Both the position numbers and the translations under genes were made by a program. From positions 21,639,626 to 21,703,625 of the forward strand of contig NC_063261.1 of assembly GCF_019578655.1 (NCBI RefSeq): a DNA stretch of 64,000 bases, in the 5' to 3' direction. Below the pieces are notes generated by a model. The model saw only the letters and a list, made by a program, of their open reading frames with translations, made no database searches and was not told the DNA's origin. Origin of the DNA: Ricinus communis (lineage: Eukaryota; Streptophyta; Magnoliopsida; Malpighiales; Euphorbiaceae). Shown piece after piece: positions 24,911-37,985 of the stretch; positions within the stretch are counted from its first letter, which is position 1; the number at the start of each line of letters is the position of its first letter.

Positions 24911-24958
24911 TGGGCCTGGGATGATGATTGCCGTGCATCGTGACCGGCGGTGACGTCA
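24911..24958 (-). promoter_or_regulatory. Promoter motifs upstream of the trihelix gene
   Basis: A TGGGCC site-II-type motif (24911-24916) and the palindrome TGACGTCA (24951-24958), a classic bZIP (CRE/C-box) site, lie within 170 bases upstream of the ATG in a locally GC-rich stretch. The match is exact; function is inferred. Confidence 0.5.
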
Positions 24959-25950
24959 GCTCTCCCGTTATTGGTGTTTGTTTGGACGGGGATATGACTT
25001 TTTTAAGGCTGTGTTTTTCGTTTTACTTACTACATTACATTATCATCTTAAAATCCATTTCTTTTCCTTTTCCTAAAAAATAATTATTTTTTAAAATTGA
25101 ATAATATAAAAAAATATAAATTAATTTTCAAAATCCGCATAATTATCCTTAAAAACACTCAAAATGAATTTGATATTAGGCAAATTAGATGAAAATTCAA
25201 GCTGTTAATATTCTAAAATTCATTCGAGTCTTATTAAACTTACATTTGGCAATCTAAAGAAATTAGATAAAAATAAATTGAAATAAATCAATGTTATTAT
25301 TTGAATATATTTATAGCTAAAATTAATATTTATTTTATACAATTACATTTTTAATTTCTGTTCTAATTTAATAACTAACAATTTTAAAATTCTATCCGTT
25401 CAACTTTAATCAATTTTATTAATTTTAAATTATCAAATTTTTTATTAAATTAAATTCAAACTAAGTAATTTTTATATTTTCTTACCTTAGAAAGTGATCT
25501 ATTTTAAAACTACTTAATAATTGAATTTATTGAATGTTTGTATTAATTTTAAAATTTTAGAACAATTTAGTACTTTGATGTGTCTAATTTAGTACTTGCA
25601 AGTGCACGAACCGTTCATATAGTGAGGGTAAGTTCACTACGAGACCAATCTTTCAAGGAATTATGAGGGCATTTATTATAAAAACTAATTATCAATACAA
25701 AACAATAAAAGTAAATCTAAACACTCTAAATCAGTATGTTGAGAGGATAATATTTATAAAATAAAATAACAAAATAATAAATAAATATGCAATGAAAATG
25801 TAAATGTTTATGATTTGAAATTATATGCTAAAGACAATATTTATTCTAGCCATTTATTTAGTAATCTCTTTATTTTACTTTAAGTCTAGATCTAATGAAT
25901 GAGACGGTGATATGTCTTTTTCCTAAGTCACTCAAGCTAATGATGCAACC

Positions 25951-25996
25951 TAGGTTTCTTATACCAACATAGATAGGTTTCTTATACCAACATAGA
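25951..25996. repeat. 23-bp tandem duplication
   Basis: Two identical copies beginning TAGGTTTCTTATACCAACAT lie end to end at 25951-25973 and 25974-25996. Confidence 0.85.
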
Positions 25997-27685
25997 TCAA
26001 AGTATAGATGATGTTTCTAATACTTTTAATCTAAAGATTTTCATAATAAATATTACTACTAAATTAATATTGATGGTCAACCAATAATAATAGATGAAAC
26101 TAATACATATATGAAGATAAATAAATCATTCATTATAAATAATAATATTCATGCAAAAGTAAAAAGACTAAACTAAATATTTATAAAAATTAGTCACATA
26201 TTTAACCCAATGATCATGGTATTAAATAGAGAGATATAAAATAAGATTGAAAATTAAAACTTTCTCTAGATTCAAAATTTCTTCAAGTAGGCAGATAATT
26301 AGTCATCACTCTCCACTTTTTTAAAAGCTCCTTAGATATTAAAAAGAGTAATGAAAACTAAACTAAAGTGTTTATGGAAGAACTATATAGAAAATAATGG
26401 TGGACAATAGCATATAGGAAAAAAACTCTTCTCGTTAAATTAGATTTTGCAGAGATATATATAGAGAAGAGTCCCCCTCTAAATAAGTCACCCTAGATAT
26501 GTATACATAATATAAGTCTATATAATAGATAAGACTTTAAGTATTTTTATTTCCACCAAATACTATCACATAAATAACTTTTAATATAAATTATAATTAC
26601 TTATACAAAATGACTAAAATGTCACTTGGACATTGTAATTAGCAATCCGTGTATCTTAATTTTGAGTCTTGATATGAATATGTCTAATTAAGTTTCTTTT
26701 CGAGTATTTAGGTCCATATTTTTCTCTTTTGACTAATATTACTTGAAAATAGATAATTAATCTTAAATGAGGTAAAACCAAATATTTCCACCATATTATA
26801 TATAAAAATATATCATTAAAGTTTTAAAATACTCTTAAATATCTATATATAATTTGGACCGATCAAATTTGGTACCTATATTTATAAGTTTAGATAATTC
26901 ATTTAGTTCTAATAAATATTGATTAGATTATTCAATTTCTTTTGCCAATTTAGACCATTTGATTTGATGTAAGAAATTTGAATTTTCATGCGAAAAAAAA
27001 AAAAAAAGACGCATTAGAATATAGTTTAGAGGAATTTAATAAAACATTATATAATTTCATATTTAATAATAAAATTGAAAAATTGATCAAGGAAAAAGAA
27101 AACTCCCAAATTTAAATGGCAAAAGAAAACAAAATAGAATTAGAATTCATAGAAAGGCCAATGAACCCAGAAAAAGGCTCATTTGGATAGAGGCCCGTTA
27201 CGTAATTTAGCCGCATGCTATTTCGTTAGATTTTACCCAAATTGAGGTGCCATCCTGTGGAAACTATTAATTATCAATATTAATACTTATATACATATGT
27301 ATTTTTTTATATAATTCAAATCAATTTATGAGATTTAATGAACATAACATAATTAGAAAATAATTTATTGAAAATATGTTTGATAAAATAGTTGTTCAGT
27401 TATTAAATTAAAATTACAAATATTATAAATAAATAAATAAATAAATAATCATTCGGCCAAAAAAAAAAAGGAGTGTAATATTTAGGCCAAAATAGATCAA
27501 AATCACTAAAATTTTAAGCGAAGTGGACTGAGATAGCTAAAGACTTTTTTTAGTTTCATTCTGAATTTTAATTTGACATATAACATCTCAATCATTTCGT
27601 GGCTAAATAAATGAAAGAAATAGCTATAATAGGAATAGATCAACTAGAAATGGAAGTGAAAAAATGGTTAATTAGTTTTAATTTT

Positions 27686-27923
27686 GTTTGATATATAAAA
27701 TAAAAAATTTAATTATATAAAATCAATTTAAAATAAATTATCAGTAATAAATTTTAATAAAAATAATAGTGTTTATATAAATAAAAAATTAAATCAGCTA
27801 TGAGCTGATAAAAAAATAGCAATTGATTAGTACTAAATCAGCTATCGGTCATTGTTTTTTATGTATTTATCAAACGGTTTAATATAGCTATTCAATAAGA
27901 AATAACTATCAGCTGCATCAAAC
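27686..27923. mobile_element. MITE-like element with ATCAGCT motifs
   Basis: The stretch starts GTTTGAT and ends ATCAAAC, an inverted pair. It contains the inverted repeat ATCAGCT-ATG-AGCTGAT (27793-27809) and further ATCAGCT copies near 27837. The whole is about 238 bases without coding capacity. Short, AT-rich and with inverted ends, it looks like a non-autonomous DNA transposon. No target duplication was established. Confidence 0.45.
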
Positions 27924-30900
27924 CTATGAACCAAATACTTTTTAATATAAACATAATTTTTTTTTATATGGGTGCATACTTATATAATTATGATAAATTA
28001 AATTTAAACCATAATACATAGTAGTGAGAGTTAGATTTTTGGCATCTGGTAGTCTTGAAATTGCATAATATTTTCTTTGGACGCACATGAATTTAGAGTT
28101 AATTTAAAACATGTGAAATGATAAGATATTAATTTTAAAAAAATTAAGGCAGCTGCTGAACCCTCAATAAATGCCTCAGGAGACCAAAATATTTGTCAGG
28201 ATAAGAATCTCAATGCAATTTCTGCAGTTCACTGAGTCATATATTGTCACCCACAGATTAGATGCCACATTTCCAGCAAACCATGCAGACTATTGAACCA
28301 ACATTGTAGTCTCTTCTTCTCATTAGATTTTAAAATAAATCAATGTTAATACATGAAAAAAAAAAGATTAACTGTCGTTTAATACACTGAAAGCTAAATC
28401 TAATATATTAAAGCTTAATTAGTAGTGAGTTCTATGATGAAAATAGTCATTTTCTCTTTATTATTATTCCAAAAATTGATGGTCAATCAAACTGAGCTAT
28501 TATATATTTACAATTAATATATATATATATATATATATACTATATTTTATATTATTTTTAAACATTTACGTTGTATCTATATATTTCAAAAATATAATTT
28601 CTATATATAACTGTTAAAATTCTTATTAGTTAATTGAAAATGGTTAACTTTCAGTCTTTTTATTTTATTTTCATACTTTCTTCATATAGATACATTCTTT
28701 TTTTTTATTAATCGAAAAATTATGGTTATAAATTAATTTTTAGTTAACTGAATGGATGATTCATTATATTTTCAATTTAAGAAAATAAAAGATTAAAGCT
28801 AAAATCAAGTATCTGATTAATCGAATTGAACTCATTTTAATAATACTAATGAATTCTTATTAATATTAATAAATAAAGAATAGACAAACTCAAGTTGATA
28901 TATATATAAATTTTTGAGACCTAAAATTTTTTTGACACGTGTGTTTAATTTTTAACATGTAGGATTTTTATTTTAATATATGTACTATATTTACCAAATA
29001 GGATTCAAGTTTATGTATAATTTTATAATTTTTTATATTATTTTATTGATTAATAAGTTACATTCTTAGTGCAATTTATCATAGGTCTGACTCTTATTTT
29101 GTCCATTTCTTAGATAATTATTAACATGTATTAAAAAAAAAAGACCATCATCCATTCATATGCTAGTTACTTGCTAAAATTTGAATTAAGATGCTTCCTA
29201 ATATGTATAATATAGTAATATATATATATATATATATATAATTTTGTTGGTCAATCATTAACAAGAAAAAAAGTCATGAAAGTTATCCAAAATATAATCT
29301 CAAAGAGAGGATCATAATCATCAAAGACATTATTTTGACTAGTCATGCAACAAGCCACACAATAATCATATGTCTTAAAAATCAATCTACTGTGACAAAG
29401 TTGTTCAAACCCCACCTTTTGAGAAGAAAACATAATCACTTTTTTAATTCTTGACTATAATGCACCATGTGGTTTTGAATTTTTGCTTAATATCCCCATC
29501 ACAAAATCTGGCTACAATATACATATATATAATTAAGATAAGCCATATGTGCATCAATTCATTCCACTAAATAGGGAGACAAAAATTTTGCAATCCCCAT
29601 ACAATTTGTAAGTAACCTTGGATGATCAGGAACCACACACTCCAATAATTAAGCTTAATGAGCTTTGAAATAGAGTTTGCATCTCTTTCTTTATGCATGT
29701 CTTAACTAATTTATCCTTTTAGGCCAAATCAAACTTACATAATTACAAATTATTTTTTATTAAGAAATAATAATCATTTTGTGGAAATGTATATTTAGAT
29801 TTTTAAATTTTCATTATTTGACCGTTTTGACATATTAATATATGATATAATTTAATAGATATATCAATTTATTTTCTATGATACCTATATATTTATTTAC
29901 ACCTAGCTTCAATCAATATTAATACATATTTTATATATATATATATATATTTAAATTTTATAAAAATAAGTTTATATATCTGTTAGCTTAAATTAAAAAT
30001 TAAAATATCTTAATAGTTATCAAATTAAAATTTATGTATTTATTAAATAAAAAAATAAAAATAATAAAATTGAAGTGTTGAATAAGGATTCTGCCTATCA
30101 CTTTTTAGTTAGAGGTATCAAATAAAACCAACAAAATTATTGTAAAAATACAAGATTTTAGAAACAAAAAGATATGTAATATCTTTGAAATACATATTGT
30201 CTCCATGTATTGTATATATGTGCTTTATATGAAAAGACGTGATGGGTTCATCAGAATTCCAGCTGGAAGAAAAACAAAAGTGAAAGGGTAGACAAGAGTT
30301 GAGGAATATTAAGAATCATCATATATTATCCATACATAAAAGAGAAAACAAAGAAAACAAAAGATTGATCCCTATTTTAATTATCATATAGATATGCTCT
30401 TATCTCATTCTTTTCATTTTTATTTAACCTTTTCAATCAAGAGATATGTATCATCTTTTGGTTCCCATGTATAGGGCCCTATCTATAGTTTTGACCTCTT
30501 CATAGTACCCTATGACACTTAGACCAAACTTTACATTTTTATGATCCTCACTATCACTATGATTAATTTTCACAACATTTATGATCTATCCTTGATGTAG
30601 ATTTGTTTCAGAGAAAATTTTTAAAATATTTTATTTATCATGTCATTCGGTTATATATCGATTGATAAAATTATATCACTTAAAATGAGTTTTAATTTTA
30701 ATTAATGAAAATTAAATTTTTACAATCTTAAAGAAAACTGTAATGCTAATTGAATATCTTTAATTCATATTTTATTTTTTCTTTAATATTAATGATTAAT
30801 AGCTCTAATCGTAGATCGGTTTGGATCTAGAACTTTATCGAAACTGTACCGGTCAAATTTGAATTTTGCACTGATTCAGGGTCGATTTCTTCAGCTAAAA

Positions 30901-32154
30901 TCGAAATCGTCAATTTCCGTTTCGATCCGTAAAAAAAAAATATTTCTTAAAATTTCTTTTAATATAATTTACTATCATCGATTAAAATCGAATCAGCCAA
31001 TTTCAATTGCCATAAAATCATAATATCGGTGTATGAACCATGGTAAGTTCTAATAAATAATATGATAATAACACTTTTTTGTGGGTGCATATGGAAGCTT
31101 AGGTTTCGAATTTTTACTCTTTCTTTTCAACTAATTCTAATACCCAACTCAACAATGATAACAATAATAAATATGTAATAGTGGGCATATATATATATAA
31201 ATTATGTTTTGTCTGTTGTTCTCTCTCCAAAATGTCTGCAAAGGAAGTTAATAGGGCGGTGATAGGTGAGGAATTGACAAGGGGGGAGAATCTCTGGTTA
31301 TGTCACTGGTCATTATCACACAAGTAAATGTCTGTGCTTCTTCTGCTACTGTTATTGGTATTGTTAATGTTTTTGTTTTGAAGATACCCAGCTATCCCTA
31401 CCCCTTTCCAACATTTAACCCCCACACCCACACACATACACATAAGCTACGTAACAAGGAAAGCTTTATTCTGATTCCTGAAAGCACATCCCATACACAT
31501 GTTTTGCGATGTCTTTTTTCCCTTATTTTACAGTTTTTCTACAACTTTTTTGTTAGTGCTAAGCTTAGTTTAATCTCAATATATCACCTTTTGTACAATG
31601 CTATATGTTAAATTGGATAAGGTTTCTCACATGTCGGTCTAATGAAAATTCATGTATATTAATGTTATTGTTATTCACATTCTTATTTCCCTTATCCCCT
31701 CTTTTTAAGATTTACACTATTTATGAAATATAAATTCTATATGCGTCAATTCTCTTTAAAAAAAAAAAAAATTATATACTCATTGTAATTAGATGAGTTT
31801 ATATTATAATTTCTTCTATACAAAAGGCAAATACCATAAAAAAAAAAATAAACAGATCGTAGACTATATAATAAAGAGTAGTCATCCTCTTACACTTACT
31901 GTAAAAGCGAACATTCACCTAGTGATATAAAAAAGAATTTGAATATAATATTTCTCACTTTCAAGAATAAATACTTTTATCAAGCTTATATTATATTTAT
32001 AAACTTCTATTTACAATAAATTTATATCTTAATTTAATACGATTTTAAATTTAGAATTCCTCCCTTCATTTATAAACCAAATTCTTTTTTATATGCTGTC
32101 CAAAGTTTTCTTTTTTCTTTTTAAAAAATATATTTTATAATATCTAAAAGCGTG

Positions 32155-32292
32155 GAGATGAGATGATAAAATCTCTTTTAGCTTAACTAAAGTCTCGAGT
32201 TTCAACTTTAGATATACAACTGCATTAAAATTCTTGAGAGAATGCTCTGCCAGCCGTAAAAATCATGCCCGATACACTCTAAATTAAATTTA
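32155..32292 (+). repeat. Dispersed repeat, family 1, copy A
   Basis: Contains, in order, GATGATAAAATCTCTTTTAG, CTTAACTAAAGT, GCATTAAAATTCTTGAGAGA, a CTGCCAGCCGTAAAAATCAT block and GATACACTCTAAATTAA. The same order recurs at 59308-59444 (same strand) and 41165-41300 (opposite strand). Confidence 0.65.
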
Positions 32293-35200
32293 GATATATA
32301 AAAAAAAATATTTACAATGATTTAATTTTTCTTTTAAAAAGATTTTAGTGGTTGCTCAAAGAAAAAAGGAATTTAGGAAGAAGAACTGGGACCAAATCCA
32401 TGATTCTCACAAATAGATGACTTGTAACATGCCAGAAATTAAATTATTTTCTAACATCTAGTTGGGCATTTTTAATTCAAAATAGTTTTGTATGAAAGTT
32501 ATTAGCAAAATTGATTATCCAGACTGTCATCAAGATCAGATATCCATATAAAGAGAAATGCATGAACATGAAATAAATGCAAATGAGTTCAATTACGCGT
32601 AACAATTTCTTAAAAAGAAGAAGAAAATTGTTTTACTTGCAAATAAGTTCTAAAATAGACTCTATTTACCATATTATTTATAAATAAATTTAATAAATAT
32701 GAATCTTATTAATTAATGTTGTCACATCATTTAGAATAATTAAAGAGTTATAATTAATGTTAATTTTATTTTTCTTGAGAGGCATGCATATAGCCATACA
32801 TAGTCCATATCTACTAAAGGAATAAAGAATTAGGAACTGGCCTCATTACGAGACAATACCTATCTATTTGCCTAAATGATGAGAAAAAGAACTCTAAATG
32901 CATAATAAAACCGTCCTCTTTGTTCACCTATATATGTCGCAAATCTCCTCCTACATTATACCTTCCCCAAAACACCAAATTATATACAAGAGTCAAATGG
33001 TTAGGCGAATCAACTCTAGGTATATAAGGTCATCTCTATGTTTGCTTTTCTAAGAATAACTAGCAAGAATCGACAAGAACACAATGCTGATGCGTACTTG
33101 TTGTTTGTAATTAGAGTATATATCAATTGTTAATAGCTTCTTTTATTAATTGGCCGGGAGTCGAAGCTTGAAATCTCGAAGCTTTTAAGACATTTTTAAT
33201 ATCTAGAGATCGGTGGCGGAGCTTTACTTGAATTTTTAGAGATCCGGACTTAAGGCCATACAAAAAATAGAACACCGCATGTAAATTCCCACAAATAAAA
33301 TTCAAATAAATTGAATAAATCCGCCGCCCGATTTCCTATATCTAAAGATTTACTGGTATATTAAATAAAAAAATTACTTATTAAGCAAATTCTTGAAATA
33401 AATTCAAACAAAACAATGGTTCTTAAATCAGTATCGTTCTATCAATTTTTTTTTTTAAATTTCAACTAAGAAAATCCAAAGTTCCTCACTCTTCTTGGCT
33501 CCTTGCCAATTCTTTTTTCAAGAAACTAGATATTTATTTATTTATTTTTTTATCTCACTATTGTTGCATTCTTGTTGCCCTTGCCCAACAAAGAACTTTT
33601 CATACAAAATTTAAAACTTTTACCCTCATAAAAGAAGTTTTCATGGCCAAGATGTCCTCAAAACTGCTCTTTGAATGGCAGCCATGACTAATCAATTTTA
33701 GGTTCTCTCCTTCTTCTATATTAGCTACTCTTTCGCTCTTTCTTTTTTCAATAATCTTATGGATTTAGAGCCTCCATTTTACGGTACTTGTATGGTTTGA
33801 GCTGCCTTTTTTTGTTTTTCTTTTTGTGGGTTTTTGAGATTGAGAGATTCGTCAACAACAACAGCAGAGAATTCCATAGTACTTTTTATTTGGTCTATTC
33901 TAACTTCTATCCTTCTTTAAGAATGAACTCTTCAAATGATGTATTGGGTTTTATAACACTCATATTTTAGTGGAAGAAAAATAGAAATTTGACTCGATTA
34001 ATTACTCAATCCTCAATCAATTTCTCTAATTTTTCTCTAACATATTGTCATGATTCTCCGATATCAGTCAAGTTATTATGTGATATTTGTTTTTAATTTC
34101 TTAGTTGCTTGTTATTAATGGTGGTATTATTCTTAAGCTTGTTTAGCTTTCTTTAATTTCATATATTCTTAGTATTATTGTTTTGGTGGATGTCTATATA
34201 AACCCATATTATTATAGACTTTATGATTATTATGATGTATTGGTGTGTGTATAAATGCATCTATCTTCAGGAAAAGAAAAGATAAAAAAAAAAAAAAAAA
34301 AAAACTATGTACTCTGCTTCAATGGGAGAAAAGATGTATAAAAATTAGGTATGTGTATATATTTGTTATAAAATTAGAGGGCTTGCTTGTGTGTAATATA
34401 GTTTTATCAATTTATATGCGTAAGTTCCTTGTCATTTCCCAACTAGCTAGAGTTGGCCCCGCCTTGGATGTGAGGAAGAAACGACGCGACAAGTTTAGAT
34501 CTTATTCTTTTAGTTGGAGGATCTATATTTTGTTTAAAAGAAATATACAAATCCAAAGTGGTTAGTGCAATGTTTGTATGGGGTCTAATTAAATTACTAT
34601 TTGATACTAGGCATATATATATATGCCAAATAGGTCTCTAGACAATCATCAATATACATGTCTATTTCTTAAGTCTAAAAAGCTAGACGAGAAAGAATTC
34701 AATTCTGTCAGAAATTGGGTCAGTCGTTTTTTCCGTACTAACTTAATTTTTATTTTTGTAGCGAAAGAATTCAACTCTATCTTTTTTTCCTTTTTTTAAA
34801 AAAGAAATCAATATTATCTGTTGATGAAGTTTTAAAAAAAAAAATTATCGATAAAAAAATTTATTAGTTACTTGTTCAATAATTTCTTTTTTTTTTTTTT
34901 TTTTTTACAACTTGTTCAATAATTGGATTACACAATAAAGAAAAATACAATTCCTTTATCATTAGGCTCTAGTTATTCTTTCACTTGGATGTCTAAACAC
35001 AAGTTTGAAGCAACACACTATAATGGCTTAGAAGCAACACATTTATGGCCAAAAATGATGACCCAAAGAAGGACATCAAATTCATATTGGACATAATTCA
35101 ACAGATAATGAAGGGTCCAAAATCTTTTTTATCATATTAACAGGCAGCACAATATATATACCTTATGTACATTAAAGCTATGCGTTTTCATGTAATGCAA

Positions 35201-35758
35201 TTCTAATCAAAACTTTTTCATAATTTTGGGTCCACCAAGTGTCACAACAATACAACAATAATCAATATTAATAATTAATTCCTTACCCAACCCCAAAAGG
35301 TTCTCATCATCTTGATGCACACAACCATATATGTCCTCTTCCCCCACTCCACTCTCATTATAGCCCTAATTAAAAGACTTAAAAATGTTGTTAATTATTG
35401 TCAGTCAGTCCTTTCTCTTTTAGATAGATACTAGCAAAGACAAGAACTAGACAGGTATCAGCATCCATGTCCATCAAACTCACTCAAAAAGAACCAAAAA
35501 ATAAAAAGAGGAAAGAAACACCATAAAACTCCACGAAAAGTAAAATATTTGATATATAGACTGAAAAAGAAAGAAAAAAATTAAATTTGTGTCTCCATTT
35601 CTCTCTAGTGTCATACCTATCAATCTTGCCAAACAGACAGAAAGCAAAGCCAAGCTGTTAACATTTTGTTTTGATATTAATTTTTCCATAAAGTGATGCC
35701 CGGAGAATCTTGGCTCAAATCTTTCACAGTTATATTAGTCTGAAAAGAAAGAAAGAAA

Positions 35759-35767
<9 letters not shown>

Positions 35768-35797
<30 letters not shown>
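35768..35797. repeat. TA microsatellite upstream of the BAHD gene
   Basis: A run of about 15 TA units lies some 200 bases before the BAHD acyltransferase start codon. Confidence 0.9.
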
Positions 35798-35800
<3 letters not shown>

Positions 35801-35910
35801 GGTAGCTTCTATTTATAACATACACACATGGTTTCTTTGCTTATAATAATTATTAGCATTACCATAAATTAATCATTGTATTAACAGCCCAATAATCATT
35901 TCTTTCTCTC

Positions 35911-35920
35911 AATATATATA
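35911..35920 (+). promoter_or_regulatory. Putative TATA box of the BAHD gene
   Basis: AATATATATA lies about 82-91 bases before the start codon. The leader that follows is C/A-rich and contains no ATG before 36002. Confidence 0.5.
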
Positions 35921-36001
35921 CACAACCGAACCCTCCTCTTCTTCTTGCCATAACCCATCACACAAAACAAAACAATCCCACCAGAAAAAAAATAATCAAG
36001 A

Positions 36002-37318
36002 ATGGCAACAAGTTCTGTTCATGTCAAAGAAGCTATTGTTATCAAGCCATCAAGCCCAACTCCAACTCGTCTATTATCTCTTTCTGCTCTTGATTCTCAA
36101 CTCTTTTTACGCTTCACTATAGAGTACCTCTTGGTTTTTAAGGCTCGTCCAGGGTTAGACTATGGTTCCATCACAGCTCGAGTCAAATCTGCATTGGCTA
36201 ATATCTTGGTGCCTTACTATCCTCTAGCAGGTCGAGTCAGGGCCAAACCTGATGGCTCAAACCTTGAAGTAATATGTAGAGGCCAAGGTGCAGTATTCAT
36301 TGAAGCTATCTCTGATAGTATTACTGTCAATGATTTTGATAAAGCGCCAAGGTACGTAACACAATGGAGAAAACTCTTGTCCTTCCACGTGGCAGATGTT
36401 CTTCAAGGGGCTCCACTTCTTGTCATCCAGCTTACGTGGCTTAAAGATGGTGCTGCGTCGTTAAGTGTTTGTTTCAGCCATTGTGTGTGTGATGGGATTG
36501 GCAGTGCTGAGTTTCTTAACTCGTTTGCCTCTCTTGCTACGGGTCAAGATCGAGTTATTGCAGATTTAAAATATAAACCCGTTTGGGATCGTCATCTTCT
36601 TGATTCTATAGAACCCTGTTATCGATCTCTTTCATCATTGAGTCATCCCGAGTTCAACCGAGTTCCTGACCTCTGCGGGTTCTCGACCCGGTTTTCGACC
36701 GAAAGACTCGCTCCTACTTCTATTATTATTGATAAAAGAAGGCAAAACGAGCTAAAAAGACTCGCTATTTCCACAACTCGTGAGCCAGCATTCACTTCTT
36801 TTGAAGTAGTGGCAGCTCATGTATGGAGAAGTTGGGCTAGAGCACTAAACTTACCATCAAATCAAATCTTGAAGCTTCTGTTTAGCATCAACATTAGAAA
36901 ACGAGTTAAACCGAGTTTACCAAATGGCTACTACGGCAACGCTTTCGTTCTAGGTTGTGCACAAACAAGTGTTAAGGATTTAACAGAGAAAGGAATAGGG
37001 TATGCGTCAATGTTGATAAAGAGAGCAAAAGAAAGAGTTGACAATGAGTACGTGAGATCGGTCATAGAATCAGTGAGTCAATCAAGAATGAGTCCAGACT
37101 CGGTAGGCGTTTTGATAATGTCACAGTGGTCAAGATTAGGGTTAGAGAGGGTTGACATCGGGATGGGTAAACCAGTTCATGTGGGACCTATCTGTAGTGA
37201 TAGGTACTGTTTGATCCTGCCAGTGTTTAATCAGACGGATTCTGTTAAAGTTGTGGTAGCTGTTCCTGCAAGTGGAGTTGACAAGTATGAGATTTTAGTC
37301 AAGAGTCCATACTCTTGA
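36002..37318 (+). CDS. BAHD-family acyl-CoA-dependent acyltransferase
   Basis: The protein is 438 residues, the usual BAHD length, from a single exon. The catalytic HXXXD motif is His160-Cys-Val-Cys-Asp164, followed by GIGSAEFLNSF as in active members; the histidine acts as general base for acyl transfer from acyl-CoA to an alcohol or amine. The second family motif, normally DFGWG near the C-terminus, reads Asp385-Ile-Gly-Met-Gly389, so its aromatic residues are lost. PYYPLAGRVR (71-80) and the mid-chain NIRKRVKPSLP and YYGNAF segments are typical. These enzymes are cytosolic and make esters or amides in specialised metabolism, cutin or suberin. The sequence resembles my recollection of the Arabidopsis AT2G40230 type more than HCT or the suberin feruloyltransferase. 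The substrate cannot be told from sequence. Confidence 0.92.
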   Translation: MATSSVHVKEAIVIKPSSPTPTRLLSLSALDSQLFLRFTIEYLLVFKARPGLDYGSITARVKSALANILVPYYPLAGRVRAKPDGSNLEVICRGQGAVFIEAISDSITVNDFDKAPRYVTQWRKLLSFHVADVLQGAPLLVIQLTWLKDGAASLSVCFSHCVCDGIGSAEFLNSFASLATGQDRVIADLKYKPVWDRHLLDSIEPCYRSLSSLSHPEFNRVPDLCGFSTRFSTERLAPTSIIIDKRRQNELKRLAISTTREPAFTSFEVVAAHVWRSWARALNLPSNQILKLLFSINIRKRVKPSLPNGYYGNAFVLGCAQTSVKDLTEKGIGYASMLIKRAKERVDNEYVRSVIESVSQSRMSPDSVGVLIMSQWSRLGLERVDIGMGKPVHVGPICSDRYCLILPVFNQTDSVKVVVAVPASGVDKYEILVKSPYS

Positions 37319-37789
37319 GGACCACTGGATATGAAAATCTTTTGGCCCATTCGTTGACCTGTAATATCAGTTTGACTTTTAAACCTTTTTTGTGAAAAGG
37401 AAAATAATATTTATATATAATATATTATATTTTACAACAGTGATTGTTGATTACAATTTACAAATCCTGTCTCCATAGTAACACACAAGTAGTAAGAATC
37501 ATTTTTCTTTTTCTTTTTTTAAAACCTTTTGAGGAATGTGTTGGTAATACAAATTCTTCAATACTAACTAGTATAGCTAAGATCCTTTGTCAAAGTTAGT
37601 AGAATCCAATGAGTTGTGACATGTGACTTGATTCTCAAGGTCTTCTTTTTTCCTTTTTAACCCTATTTTCATCTTCAATTCTTTTCGTTTGGTCTTTGTT
37701 GAAATTTATAAAATTTATTTATAAATTTAAAATTGACGAATGTTAAATGAAATAAAAATTAATTAAGAGTTCTACGTATTCGAATTTTT

Positions 37790-37985
37790 ATAGAATTAGT
37801 TATAATTAAACTAAATTCTACCAAATTAGATAATATTTATAAATAAATTTCATGTTAATTTGTCAATATATTTTATAACACTAAAATATTTCTTTTAATT
37901 TTATTATTTTTATTTCACTTTCTCTTTTATGCATTTTTTCAAATTAAATAATTTTTTTTAATAAATTTCAACTAATCATAGCATT
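37790..37985. repeat. AT-rich dispersed repeat, family 2, copy 2
   Basis: Shares ordered blocks with 17130-17370, including TATAATTAAACTAA, AATATATTTTATAA and AATAAATTTCAACTAA. The limits are approximate. Confidence 0.45.

Larger units (their letters stand above)
24959..35910. other. 11-kb gene-free AT-rich region
   Basis: No convincing coding frame. It contains TA microsatellites (about 28517-28539 and 29218-29240), a tandem duplication at 25951-25996, a MITE-like element at 27686-27923, and one copy of a dispersed repeat at 32155-32292. The stretch 25570-26850 opens with GCAAGTGCACGAACC and looks like an old unclassified mobile element. An island around 31200-31620 is less AT-rich but has no recognisable product. 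Confidence 0.55.

Noticed and set aside
31300..31611. 103-codon open frame
   Set aside because: Low-complexity His/Thr-rich peptide from a CACACA tract; no domain or homology pattern.
33640..33695. Possible hairpin around TCATGGC ... GCCATGA
   Set aside because: Only about seven paired bases with no extended stem; not convincing as a small-RNA precursor.
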